Shown here: in pieces, positions 14,220 through 26,029 of the stretch
Position numbering within the stretch: position 1 is the stretch's first letter
How the letters are laid out: every line of letters starts with the position of its first letter
NCBI RefSeq assembly: GCF_932526225.1
Contig: NC_064034.1
Location: 14,148,887 to 14,212,886 of the forward strand
Reading direction: 5' to 3'
DNA: 64,000 bases
Origin: Nematostella vectensis
Taxonomy: Eukaryota > Cnidaria > Anthozoa > Actiniaria > Edwardsiidae
Notes under the pieces: generated by a model
Seen by the model: the letters and a program-made list of their open reading frames with translations, nothing else
Told to the model about the DNA's origin: nothing
Databases searched by the model: none
Position numbers and translations under genes: made by a program

Positions 14220-14600
14220 ATAAATAAATAAAAGGAATCGGGACAGTACAGGCAGGCACTGGGTACTTTTACGTCAAATCCACTACGATAGTGTGATTTG
14301 CTGATATACTTATTAATGTATAGGAATGTGATATGTATTTATTTGTTTATTATTTTAATATTGAAGAGAATAAAATAGCACCCATTTTTCTGGGAGGAAC
14401 TTTAATTGATCCTCTTTTTAAAAATAAATATTACCTCCTTGACACATAAAAGCCTTCCCTGATAATCAAAGCATCAATTTATTTTGAACATGAGCTTTAT
14501 GTTTCACATAGGGTGCCTTTTTGTGGGTGATGGAACATGATGCATAATAAAGGTCGAGGGGAGGGGGGTTCTACACAAGTGCATGCTGGAAAAAACATGC
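14220..14600 (-). repeat. Repeat F, inverted copy of 42,341-42,900
   Basis: Read on the minus strand, this matches 42,345-42,895 in blocks: the ACTTTTACGTCAAA region, the AATAGCACCC region, and the ACATGATGCATAAT region near its end. It breaks off at CATGCTGGCT (about 14,600), where the other copy continues into the 38-bp signature. No coding potential is shared by the copies. Confidence 0.75.
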
Positions 14601-14617
14601 TGGCTATGCTGGCATGA

Positions 14618-14832
14618 TGCCGACTTAGTCACTATGAAATTTAAACACGCCTCTGTCTTCTTCCCGCAATGATGAGGATTACATTGCCATGCAACTTGCA
14701 CTAACAAACTAAGATACAAAAAAAAACAGAAAAAGGAATGGAAGTTATTTCCAGTGGGTTTTTATTATCTTGTGTTTGTTTTGTAAATCAGTGAATCGTG
14801 CATAGCAGACTTATACAAACGCATCCATAACT
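14618..14832. repeat. Direct duplication, first copy
   Basis: It matches 15,130-15,332, from GCCGACTTAGTCACTATG to ACGCATCCATAA, with small indels. The copies lie about 510 bp apart. Neither contains a recognisable gene. Confidence 0.8.
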
Positions 14833-15129
14833 GCCAGGGAATTTAAACATCCTCGACGGCAACTGCAGGAAAAAAAACTCTATACAATAATCGTATTGTT
14901 CCTGGCGCACTGGCGAGTTTCATGCTATGAAGGAAGAGAAGGAAGGAGATCCTGGAACCAGGGTTTCATAATTATACGTGATGGTTAGAACACTGCAATC
15001 CAACCCCAATGATTCCATCCAATTACTCTATTTATGTTCAGCTTGATCACACATTCATCATTTCCCTGCTAGCAGAGGCCTCTTTTTTTTATTCCGCTTG
15101 GCTGGCGATACAAAGGAAAAAAGCCGTTG

Positions 15130-15332
15130 CCGACTTAGTCACTATGAAATTTAAACAGTATGCAATAAAAACGCCTCTGTCGTATTCCTACAATGATAAG
15201 GATTACACGGACTTAGATACAAAAAAAGACAAAGGAATAGAGGTAATTTCCAGTGGGCTTTTATTCTCTTGTGTGTGTTTTGTGAACAGGTGAATCGTGC
15301 ATAGCAGACTTATACAAACGCATCCATAAGGG
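15130..15332. repeat. Direct duplication, second copy
   Basis: Second copy of 14,618-14,832. A G-rich segment follows (about 15,335-15,425) that resembles the start of the MITE at 33,685-33,934 (GTGTTCATTA there, GTGTCATTATT here) and may be a truncated relative. Confidence 0.75.
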
Positions 15333-16248
15333 ACGTGTCATTATTTAGCGGGATGGAAGGGGGGAGCTCTGATTTTTTTGCGGGAGGGGTGGGTCTTAGG
15401 GGAGGGTCCAAATTTTTTTGAACAAATATTTTTTGTTGAATATTTCTTTGCTCCATCACATAAACCCCAACATGGAACTCATTAATCTGCATAGTTGTGT
15501 TACGTTGCGAGTCAACCATTGACTGGCCGTTGTGCAATTAACATCTTTAATTACTTCATATATAATACATAATATAATTACATCATATTCTAAAACTCAT
15601 AATCAGATAAATGGGCATGGAGTAGGATTTATTACAATATGGTCCAATTTTCTCCGGTGACTCTGATGAGTCACAATGGCCGAGGGTTAGGTGACTTTTT
15701 TCTTCATCACCATCGTCATTTAAAGGCCCATGATAGGCGCGTACACGGGGTGCGCGCATCCCCCTCCCTTTAGGGGAGAAAAGTGGGTTATTTCTTATTA
15801 AGAAATCTTCAAATACTATGCTTTTTTCATACTAGACCATGACTGCGCGGCCCTCTCCAGCCATTCTTCAAATACTATGCTTTTTCCATATGAATACGCA
15901 GCCCCCCTTCAGCAAATCTTGGGTACGCGCCTGTATGTGTTCAAGAAAAGAAAGAGTAAAGAGTCAAGGAGAAGGCTGAGAGACGAATAAAAAGTTGAAA
16001 AAGTTGAAAAAGTATGATAACTATAACTGGGTACAACCCAATAGAGAGGGCAAGCACAAGAAGCTAAAGGTGTCGGTCCTTGATCTATACATAGAGAACG
16101 AGAAGCTCAACTGCTAGAAGAGGATATTAAAGGGAGATCAAGTCGATGCCATTTCCTTTGCACGGAGGACTGTAGCGAACGCTAGGAGCGAAGGGCCAGA
16201 AAGTGAAAGTGGCCTTTCAAAGGAGGTAAAGTAGGAGGATGAAGCGTC

Positions 16249-16506
16249 AGGGGCGGATCCAGGATTTTAAAATAAGGGGTGGATAATGGCCGGATACACG
16301 GCTTATAACTGATCCAGTGGTTCTTGGTAGGTCACATAGATCTAACAATACTTCACGCTTAATTGGATTTGTCGCGTCAGCAAAGCAGGCGAAGGCACAT
16401 GGAGAGTACCTTCCGTCTCACAGACATTTATTTTCTTTCGACTTTCTTTTTAACTTAAAAAGAGGGGGTGGATATCCACCCAATCCGACCCCCCTGTTTC
16501 CGGCCC
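16249..16506. mobile_element. MITE-like module inside repeat E
   Basis: It starts AGGGGCGGATCCAGG and ends in the near-complement GTTTCCGGCCCT; the equivalent at 39,694-39,952 ends GTTTCCGCCCCT, a better inverted match. It is about 258 bp without coding capacity. Present at the same place in both copies of the composite repeat, it inserted before that unit was duplicated. Confidence 0.5.
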
Positions 16507-16659
16507 TGCTTGGAATGATGATATTGGATGAATGATATTGGAAGTGGATAAGGGAAGTTCATCAAATGCATAGACGATGAGTCGGAGGCTGATGGGGAAG
16601 ACGATAAGTCGGAGAGTACAAATGACGGTAACCGGTGCAAAAGGAATAACACAGCACGA

Positions 16660-16860
16660 AAATCCATATTTACGCACCTTTATGCATGTGTGTAAATGTG
16701 CGTGTAGGCTGACCGACATTTACGCTTCTTTACGTTCCGCGTAAAGGGTGATAAACATTCACGTATATTTACGTTCTGCGTAAAAATGGCGTTAAGGGTG
16801 ATAACAATTTACGCATCTTTACGTTCTGCGTAAAGATCGCGTAAAGTGTGATAAACAGAG
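16660..16860. repeat. Tandem array of self-complementary TTTACG...CGTAAA units
   Basis: Units of about 44 bp each contain TTTACGTTCTGCGTAAA, itself a small inverted repeat, followed by GGGTGATAA. A matching array is at 40,220-40,410 with a different internal pattern of changes. Confidence 0.8.
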
Positions 16861-17483
16861 ACATTTTAGAAAATAATTGTATCAATACCACTGGGTCTGT
16901 ATCCTCAAAGATTCGGTGCAACACGAGGTGTTAGTCTAGTGTAGTAGTCTAGCCAGGCCAAAAGAAAACAATGATACGAGTGTACAAGTGATAAATACGC
17001 TAAGGTGTATTTCACGGGTTTATGATACTCTAATGTAATGTAAAAACTGTGAACATTATCTTGATGCGTGGGCGAAGCAACTCTTGATGCGTGGGCGAAA
17101 CTACTCTTAAAGACGTGGGCGATACAACAACGTGGGTGAAACCACCGCAATTCGGTACTAAAGGGGTTCTAATATGTTCTAAAAGTTATGATATGTACCG
17201 ATTCTTTCCTTTTTTGTTTTATGGATATACCATACACACATTCCTTTGGGGGTACTTACAGTTAAAGTCGTTTGCGTCTCGTCATGAGTATTTCATTAGT
17301 TTTGATTTTTCTAAAGCAGCGCGATATACGTGAGCGATACAACAACGTGGGCGAAATTACCTGTTACCTTTAGTACCCGCTCGATGAAGGAATGCAAGTA
17401 AACTCCGAAACGTTGGAATCTGTCGACTTTTGTTTCGTTTGTTTTCCCTTAACTTGTTATAAACAACAAACGAATATATATGA

Positions 17484-20481
17484 CACGGTGGGCTAATAAG
17501 TGGTCAAAATCGGCGCTTTCGTATTCTCGCGAGCCCGCAAAAACCGGCGGTTATCCATCCAAAAACACTCGGAATTAAAAATGGCGGCAAAGGCTGTTCG
17601 AAGGAGTCTTGTCAAAATTATTGGATTTAGAAAGGAAAACAACTAATAGTGGAAGATAAAAACCAAAGCAGCAAAAACTTGAGCTTCTATGACAAGCTTG
17701 AGTCTCTCTGAAGAAATAATTTTGTCAGGGTTCGAGAAGAGCGACGCATATTTTCTTACCAATCAGTTGTCAAGGCTGCACAAGAGAAGTTGCAATGTGA
17801 TTGTTTCTCTAGGAACGAAAATTGAGGCCCAATGGGACAGATCCCCGAGGAAGAAGTCTCTGGAAGATTTCCTTAGAAGGATAAAGTCCTATCTCAAGCA
17901 TCTCATTATGACTGGGCAAGAAAGTAGTTTTTATCTTGCCTTTATCTTTTCTCTAAAAAATATATTCCTAAGCAAAAATAGTAGTATTAGAATTGTCTTT
18001 TAAATCCACTTACTCTTTTGCAGCTTGAAGCAGTCATAAAAATCCTTGATACATGACTCCACCTTTTTCATGAAATCCTTCCAAGCTACTTGGCTTGTAC
18101 TGGTGTATTTCATTAACAACTGTACAAGGGTTTAGAATACCTGTTATTGTCTGAGTGGAATCTATGATTTCTCTATTTTTATTATTCTGGATTGCTTTTA
18201 CTTAAAAAAAGCTCTATTTTTACTTGCTATTGCAAGTCCTTGTTAGCCATCTTCCTCTTCTATGCCTTATCTTGTGAATCCCATAAAAGGTGATAACTCT
18301 AGTTCATGATACCCAAAGAACTATATCAACCAAAATATATTCAACTATATCAATTAAAAAATTATATGCCCCTAGATTTTCCGAGTATTTATTAATTAAG
18401 AGTTGTGAGACTTGATTGATAGTTATTGGTGCCCTATACAGTGAGTACAGGAGAGCTTGCTTTAATTTTACAGCAGCAAAACTTTATTATTGAGTTATTA
18501 ATCAATAAAAGAAGAGTTAGAAACGAAACTTCTATCTCCTACTATATAAATCACTAAGAGCAATAGAAAGCAAGACAAAAACAAACTTAGTGTAAACTAA
18601 TCCTCTTTTGAATCCTGGGGGTTTTTGTTTACCCGACTCTCAAAATCATAAGAAGGAACCACAAATTACCAAAAAGTGATAGAGGATGGCATAGCCACAG
18701 GTGAACATAGTTTTCCTTACATGTCCTAAAATCATTTTTGATTTGTTATGAACAGACAAATCATTTACATAACCATTGATGCAATGTCAAAGTATTTTGT
18801 GCAGCTGTCCTTACTGTCAGACTAGGCTACGACTAAGGACCGCTGTGGTAGAGACCATAGTCTAGTGGAAATAGAAACAGAATCTTTGAGACTGAGGAGG
18901 TGTTAAAGTGCTTCAAGAAACTGATGACAATTATTTAGGATGTTCATGATAACGTAAGTGATGCCTGTCCTTTTTGTTTTTGTCTACACATTAGTCTACT
19001 CAACTGATTTGACAAATTCCTAGTCTAGCTTCTAGAGCAGCTGTGCAGTGGCTGCTACCAAGTACTCATATATTTTTATGCAAAGGAATCTTTTTAGCTA
19101 AAGAGGGGGAGGTCAAGCATGCCTACCTGCCAAGTTCTCCATACAATAGGTCACTCAAGAAATAGGAGCAAAGTAAAGGGCACCCTTTTTCCATATGTGA
19201 AGGCACTAATACAAATAAAATAGATGTTGGACCTGTCACATTCCAAAAGTTAAATTAAAACCTAAGGAAAAACCTACAAGCAAGTGTCATCCAGCCTTCA
19301 GATGATATTCTACAACTACATTCTGTGAAGGGTCCAGCCCTAAGAGCAAACTCAATCCAGGAATATCGTTTGTTTTGAATTAGTTGTGCTGATTTAGGAT
19401 GGAAGAGTTAACAAGAACATAGCTTAAGTAAACAAATTTCCCTCTGTTCAGGTTTTAGCGGGTGAAGTACAAAAAACACTCTCAAATAACAAAATAAGAA
19501 TTTATGAATATATGAAATAGAGTGGGCCTACGGTTGAACAATTGGGAACCACGGCAAAGTGGACTGAGAATTACGCTTGCTCTGACTTTGAAAGCTAATA
19601 ACTTCACAAAAACCAAACTAAAGTCGATGGATTTTATAGAACGTTTACTTGAATCTATATTAAACATTTTGTTCTTTCAGGATTTTTAAATCAATGAAAA
19701 TCAAAAAAGAAAATATTACTCATTCAATCCTTGCTGATTCGTCCTAACATCACATCTTCGAGAAACGCTGGACGCGCGCGAAAATTTCTCCCTTCAAAGC
19801 AGAGATTAACAGTCGCCATTTTGTCCTTTGGCTGAGAAATTTCCGGAAAGACAGATCAATAGTTACTCGATCCTCTGCCGAAATACTATCGGCCAAAAAT
19901 CTCATTTAGATATCAAATCGATACTCATTCGCTCGATCCCCGTTATACGCTCGAACCATCTCATTTTCCGACTAGATGCGAAATAGAGAACCTCACAAAA
20001 ACTTTAATAACTTGAAAAGCTTTAGGTTAGACGAGCTGATTTTAAAGACATATACACAGAAAAGCATAACAAAGAAAATGTTCATGAAAGTTTTGTTTGT
20101 TCGTCTGATTTGATAGGTTATTTTCTCGTGTTTTTACAGAGGACGCTCGAGTAGATATCCCACTCGCCAGAAAATTCTGATCGATTGACAATCATACGCT
20201 CGAGAGTTTTGTCAGTTTCTGAAAAACAGAGGACTTACGGGGAAAAAAAGAGGTTCTCATGAGAAAGACAATGAAATTTTCTTTTGAATCCTGGATTTTT
20301 ATTAACATCAGATACAATATTTGTGCTGCTTTGGTGGTCTGATTTCAGCGCTCGCGCCAATCGGCAGTGCATTGTTTACAGAACGCGCCTTTGGTTACCG
20401 TGGAAGCGAAATGCATTCGAAAGTGGGGAAATCTGCCGGCATTTGAAAGCGCCGATTTCGTGCGCCCGCGAGCCCATCGTG
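17484..20481. mobile_element. Non-autonomous DNA transposon, 2,998 bp, CACTA-like ends
   Basis: The ends are inverted: CACGGTGGGCT on the left and AGCCCATCGTG on the right, followed inward on both sides by AAATCGGCGCTTTC. The element is flanked by GA on each side. Units A/B at 900-940 of copy logic elsewhere (425-445 and 40,910-40,925) run uninterrupted through the same point, so the insertion is certain. Termini starting CACGG with a 2-3 bp duplication suggest the CACTA/EnSpm group, but this is inferred from the ends alone. The interior has no transposase that I recognise; the longest ORF (17,689-18,003) has no family resemblance. Right-end subterminal DNA is rich in CGCTCGA motifs. Confidence 0.8.
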
Positions 20482-20618
20482 GACGTCAAAGAAATCACTA
20501 ATGTAAGCCGCTTTGCTTTAATCACTTGGAATATCTACGATATCCTTAGTCTAATGTACTTCAGGGACCTACTTCCCGTGTGCGTTACACGTTCGGTGTT
20601 TGTTATGAGTTTTACTAA

Positions 20619-20656
20619 ATATATAGATTTAGGCACTGCCTAAAAGCGGAGCCAGC
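20619..20656 (+). repeat. 38-bp palindromic signature, copy 2
   Basis: An exact consensus copy with AGGCACTGCCT at its centre and AGCGGAGCCAGC at its end, followed by the unit A/B body. Confidence 0.9.
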
Positions 20657-21639
20657 TTTATCACAATATTTTCATATGAGTATTCTTGGGCAGATAAGGG
20701 TATGACCCCCCTGAAGATTAGAGTTTTCCATTGTTTTAGAATAAAAAGATGCATAATATTAAACTTAACCTTTGTATGCTTTATATATCCTTCCCACCCG
20801 CCTTGCATACATACAACTTGTTAAAAATGCATAGTCCGGGCTATATTTTATTTGATCTTATTTATTTCCCCACCGTAATGAAATGCTTGATCTTATATTT
20901 GATCTTATTTTTTTTTTCCCCAGTGTAATGAAATGCTAGACCTCCCTCTCCCAATCCACTTCTTTTGCAGCTAACCCCAAAAATATTGGTGATATTAGTA
21001 TTATTTATATAATGATAAATATGATATTATCTACCAATAGCAAAGAGGAGGTTACAAGCTTTAAGTGTGTTAGCTGCATTTGATAAACAACTGATACTGA
21101 ACAGATATTTCCTTATTTACTACATTTCTACATAAAATAATCGGGACTCATAAATGTACCTGGCATTTTACATAGTCCTTTTATTGAGTGTAGCTTTGAA
21201 GACCAAGAGATTTCAGGAGATCTTTGCTGCAAGGGAGCCCAACATTTCATGCCCAAAAATACCCATGATGAACATTTTAATACACCATCCTTATATCCTA
21301 CTCCAGTCTTGCAGCATATAGTATAGAAAATTTTTACCTTTAAAAAAATCCAAGACAAAGTTTTTAACCACTAAAGATTTGCTGTCATAAATGTTACTAA
21401 AACATAAGATAAGAATAGAGAAATCACAGTTTAGACAGCAGCATTCATTCAGGAGGGGGGTGGGGCTTCAAAAAAGTCACACATACTATAAGCAGGGGTT
21501 TCATTAAGGCACTGAGGCCTGCAGAACAGCCAGCTAGAATTTTCCAAGCACTAGCTACTTTTTAAACAAAAAGTTAATTCAAGTTTTATTTGAACTAATA
21601 AAATAAAACAACTTCCATCCCTACTTATGGACCACTGTT

Positions 21640-21960
21640 AACCTGAAACCCTTGTATAAGTGTTCCCTGCTCACAAATATTACAATTTTTTTTCCTGCAC
21701 ACACATACTATAAGATAAGTGTTCCCTGCTCACACTTACAATAAGCTGTCCCTGCACACACATACTATAAGTGTTTCCTGCTCACACATATAAGTGTGTT
21801 CCCCACTCACACATACTATAAGTGTTACTTGCTCACACATACTATAGGTGTTTCGTGCTCATACGTATTGAAAGTGTTTCCTGCTCACGCATACTCTAAG
21901 TTTTCTCTACTCACACAAACTGTAGGTTTTCCCTACTCTCACTCACACTAGTGTTCCCTG
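21640..21960. repeat. Minisatellite of CTGCTCACACATACTATAAG units
   Basis: About a dozen diverged units of roughly 25-30 bp, each containing GTGTTCCCTGCTCACACATA or a close variant. The same array at 42,140-42,302 is cut short by signature copy 5. Confidence 0.85.
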
Positions 21961-22754
21961 GTCTTTGTAAATAAAGATATGCACAAGGCCTATGCTACTA
22001 GAGTAGAGAGCATTAAATAAAAGAAATAAAATGAATTTTAGCAGATATTGTGTAGACACAAAAATGTAACTAAATAAGAACTATTTTTTTAGGCTCTGAA
22101 TAGACATTAATGTATCTATTCAGGGGCTCATAAGTAAGGGTAATCATCTGTATTATATAAGTGTCACGGCGTTTCATAGATTAGCCAATCAGATAACAGG
22201 CGAAAAAATTTGACTTTGTCTCAAGGAAAAATGGCGGTCGAGAAGGGGGAAACGACGCTTGCTTTTCAAAGTCTTCCTACATCGTCATATGCCTCCTAAT
22301 TTCTGAACCCTTTTAGCCACAGATAGAAAAACATTTTCTCACTAGCCTTGGACTAATTATTTATCAATAAGTGGACTCAAACTTTGTTACGAGGACATTT
22401 TTTCTTGCTCTTGCAAAGCAATAAATTCGGAAATAAGTGATCATTTGTTTCGATCTCGAAATTCTCTCGCTGAGAGGCCATATTATCATTCATAAGGTGT
22501 TGGATACTGCTAGTTAACTAACAATAGTGTAAGAAGTAACATACGGAAGTTTATGTCTTGTTTTTTGTTTTACATTTATTTTAAACCAGCTCTTCAAAAC
22601 TGTAAGTAATTGTGTTTGTATAAGAAAGAATTTAGTCATGATGCGCATAAATACCAACACTCATGACCTGCCACGGACTCAACTTTCCCTGATCTGGTAA
22701 GAAATTGTAAAAACATGCAAAAGTATACTAACATAAAAGGCATTACTTTTGTGT
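21961..22754. other. No gene seen
   Basis: AT-rich sequence. An ATGGCGGTCGAG stretch near 22,230 resembles the ATGGCGG motif at 57,560 but no continuing ORF is seen. Confidence 0.4.
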
Positions 22755-25297
22755 CTTTTTTTGTAAATTTTGTTTCCATTTTTAAGCTTAATTAAAAAAT
22801 TGATACTTGCTACTTACTCATTTAACTTATAATCTGTTATGAATACTTAAAGTATTACATACTTGCGGTATCTAAATTTGTTCAAATTTGACTTTCTTTG
22901 GACTGACCTCTTGGCTGTCCAGAAATCATAATAACATTTCAAATCATTGCAAAAAACGCCAGGAGTGCATAAAAGCATGCATATCTGTCATCCTGGCCTA
23001 TAATAAGACTTGCCATCATTATAGTAATGGCCCTTGTAAAATATTTCAAAAGAGTTATTAAAGGAAAGATGATGGTGTCACTCAAACAGTTTCAGGCTCT
23101 TGAAATATTGTGGATCAATTGGGGAAATGGACTCCTGGTGCTTGGGCCCCTTATCAAATATTAAAAGATTTTTTTTCAGACTGACCTAACCTTTTTTTGT
23201 ATATAGACATGGGATCTATGGATTGTGATCCGTTTCCTTTAGTTGCTGAATGGTTCTTTATCATTGTGCCAATTGTGAGATGATTATGATTCACCCTATA
23301 TAGCTACAAACTCCCTTGCCTTAGCTTCAAAATACCCAGTTTGTGTCTATTTTCCTGGTTTGATAAGACGTTGAGAATCTAGGCAAAAGTCAATAGCTTT
23401 CATACTATGACTTTCATAACCAGGATTTAAAAGCTTTGATTTGTTGGTGTCCTGCTTCAGTCCGTGAAGAGAAAAATCTGGCCTTGCACCAAAAAAATGT
23501 TGTGTTAACACCATGCAAAAATGAATGTACACAAAATAGGCCAAATAAGTTCAGGAAGAAAACCACTTGACAACTTCTATCCTGCTGGATCTTGTGGACT
23601 GTTTCAACAGTTAGGAACAAATACAGACGTTAAAAGAAAAATGTTGACACCATTCAGAGGTGCTTCTAATACACTATATTTTGGCAGGCCAATACCTGCA
23701 GTTAATATTTAATAGTAAGAGTAGCATGTGTGCAGTTAATAAACTTCAATAATAATTAAGTGAAAAAATGATAATTATAATAGGGAGTTGTGTAAACTAA
23801 GATATTTTACAGTAAACAAAAGTTAACAATCAAGCTTTTTGAGTAGCAAAACACATTTAAAAATGTAGCAGATAAAAAAAAAACTTCAGGATATTTTCCT
23901 TTTCATTTCATATAATTATATCTATTGCAGCGAAATAACAGACTGTTATTATTACAGGAAAATAATAGACTGTTTGAGTGGCAGCATAATCTTAACCACA
24001 AGAGCTTTTCTGAAAGATTTAACCCATTGACTCCTGGCTTTTTTTTACCTGAATTTACAAAAAAACAGACTGAAAACAGATACCTCCCCCCCTATTCTGA
24101 GTTTTATACAACCCGTCAAAGTCAAACACAGCTGCACCTAGTCAGCGGTATCCAAGCTTTCCAACAGTGCTTTGCGGTCCCCACTTTTAATCCCTCGTCG
24201 TTGTGCTGAAGCCAGCACAAGTTGATGGTTGCTTGTATTTTTCATCAAAAATACAGCTATGAGCATATTAGCAGAGTGTCTAAGGACATCATGAAGTTTT
24301 TGGGGCATAATTGAGTGCTTTGCTTATGGATATTTGCAAGCAAAGGTGGATTCGTGATTATTTTTTCTTGTTTGGCTTTGCCTGGATGAGAAAATAATTT
24401 TCTAATGAATCACCACAGTTCTCCTAAATGCTGTCTTTTCTGAAACCAAATTGATTGCAAAATTGTTTACACTTGTATTCTAGGTCTGTATGACCTGGAA
24501 TTGATTTGTTTGGCTTCGGGGTGAAAAGACTAACAAAAAACCATCTGACTTTGGGGAGAGGAGTGTTGACTGGCCCTCCCCTCGTGAATTTTCCCCTGGA
24601 TCTCCCAGAATGCTTTGCAATACGTAAAGACATCTTCGTGGTTGAACAATCCTTCAAGGAGTGGACATTGTGTTTTGAGGCCATGGAAATGTACCTGGAG
24701 GATCAGAATAAAGGTATCTATTTGTGTCTTGAGCTGTGTTTGCTGATCTCTCTTCCTTGTGTGGTATTTTGAGCGTTTTATTGAGAGGGGTGATTCGGCT
24801 TTTCTCTCCTTGTTCGATTTGAGATTTGTCAAAGAACCTGTGCTATTATTTGGCTTAAGAGCAGATGCCAACACCTTGGTTGGATGTATATCTGCAAGAC
24901 CATTTATCCCTTAGACTGATGCCTGAGTATCTTCATCTTGTTGTGTTTATTTTGCATTTATGAATTTTTTGGGTTGTGGGTACTTCCCAAAGCCGGTACA
25001 GGCCGGTTGAGGGGTCAATGTGTTAACAAGGACTAAAAGTGAATTACTATAATGGTGGCAAGTCTTACATTATATGCATGCTTTTAAACCTTCCTTGCCT
25101 TTTTGTAATGATTATAAAACGTATTATAGTTTCCTGGTCAGCCAAGAGGTCACATTAGAAACGACTTCAGTTGATAGTCACTATAATACACATCCTCTCA
25201 ATTTTTTGGATAGTTAAATTTGAACAAAGTATTCATAACAGATCATAAATAACAAGTATAAATTTTTGAATTAAATGGAAATAGAATTTACAAATGT
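22755..25297. repeat. Inverted-repeat structure with arms of about 260-290 bp
   Basis: Bases 22,755-23,045 are the imperfect reverse complement of 25,040-25,297. Shared landmarks in opposite orientation include GCCAAGAGGTCA, GCATGCTTTTA, AAATTTGAACAAA and GTATTCATAACAGAT. The arms have several indels. The enclosed 2 kb contains the TTAA-flanked element at 24,019-25,026. It could be a foldback element or an old inverted duplication. Confidence 0.75.
24019..25026. mobile_element. piggyBac-like MITE flanked by TTAA
   Basis: The left end is TTAACCCATTGACTCC and the right end is GGGGTCAATGTGTTAA: TTAA on both sides plus inverted CA(T)TGAC(T/C)CC termini. TTAA target duplications with CCC-type ends are the hallmark of the piggyBac superfamily. 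It has short ORFs (24,506-24,772, for example) but no recognisable transposase, so it is non-autonomous. Confidence 0.65.
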
Positions 25298-25648
25298 CAG
25301 GTGACCGTCTTTTATTTCCCAAGTCGCAGGAAAACCCCTATAAACGTCTATATTATAGATAAACCCGAGTTCAGGATTCACACTCCTCATCCGACACGTT
25401 GTACAATTTGTGGGACTTTTAGGGGACATTTGGGTTGCACTTCATTAGCTTCTATTTGCTGCTTTCTGATTGGATATTCGTGTGCGCGTCGCATCTTTGA
25501 ATTGTATGCGAAAAAAGAATAGAATCAAAAAGCCCAAACTGTCGTGATCTCGTACCAGAACAATGAATACAATACACCAAACACTGAAATTCGACTCTGC
25601 CAAATTTTCGTCTTTAATAAGACTTCTTCAGGGCAGACTGAAGAAATC
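25298..25648. other. No gene seen
   Basis: Mixed-composition sequence after the inverted-repeat structure, without a recognisable gene. Confidence 0.35.
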
Positions 25649-25818
25649 TTATTAGAATCTACTAGATTTCTATTTAGATCCTCTCCTTCCATCTGCTCTA
25701 CCCCTCGATATTGTGATATTATCTGAGATTATCTTATTAGAATCTACTAGATGTCTATTGAGATCCTCTCCTTCCATCTGCTTTACCCCTCAATATTGTG
25801 ATATTATCGGAGATTATC
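25649..25818. repeat. Tandem duplication, two 85-bp units
   Basis: Two adjacent copies begin TTATTAGAATCTACTAGAT and contain CCTCTCCTTCCATCTGC and ATATTGTGATATTATC. They differ at a handful of positions. Confidence 0.85.
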
Positions 25819-26029
25819 TTATCGGATATTATCTTACTTGATGATATTATCAAGTCATGAGATGCAATAATCTAGGTTCAACATGGCAGTTCTAAGGGTA
25901 TAAGATCTGTTATATATCAGAAAAAGTATCTGATTTATATCCGATTTTAGATGAGTGATAAATATCGTATAAATATCAAAGTGCCAGAAAAGTTCGATAT
26001 CGCGCCTTTATGCAAAGCGGCAGGCTTTG

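Larger units (their letters stand above)
15600..21960 (+). repeat. Composite repeat E-A-B, copy 2
   Basis: Apart from a 3-kb insertion at 17,484-20,481, this segment is colinear with 39,050-42,302. It contains, in order, a MITE-like module, an array of TTTACG/CGTAAA units, unit A, the 38-bp signature, unit B and a CTCACACATACTATA minisatellite. Between 17,300 and 17,435 it has about 130 bp that are missing from both other copies of unit A, including an ACTCCGAAACGTTGG stretch. No protein is encoded. The length, recurrence and shared order show it is a single mobile or segmentally duplicated unit. Confidence 0.8.

Noticed and set aside
15660-15690. CTCTGATGAGTCACAATGGCCGAG as a hammerhead ribozyme (also at 39,105)
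   Set aside because: CTGATGA is present but there is no GAAA after a stem II, so the core is incomplete.
21640-21960. CRISPR-like array
   Set aside because: Units are contiguous and diverged without unique spacers of constant size, and the genome is eukaryotic; this is a minisatellite.
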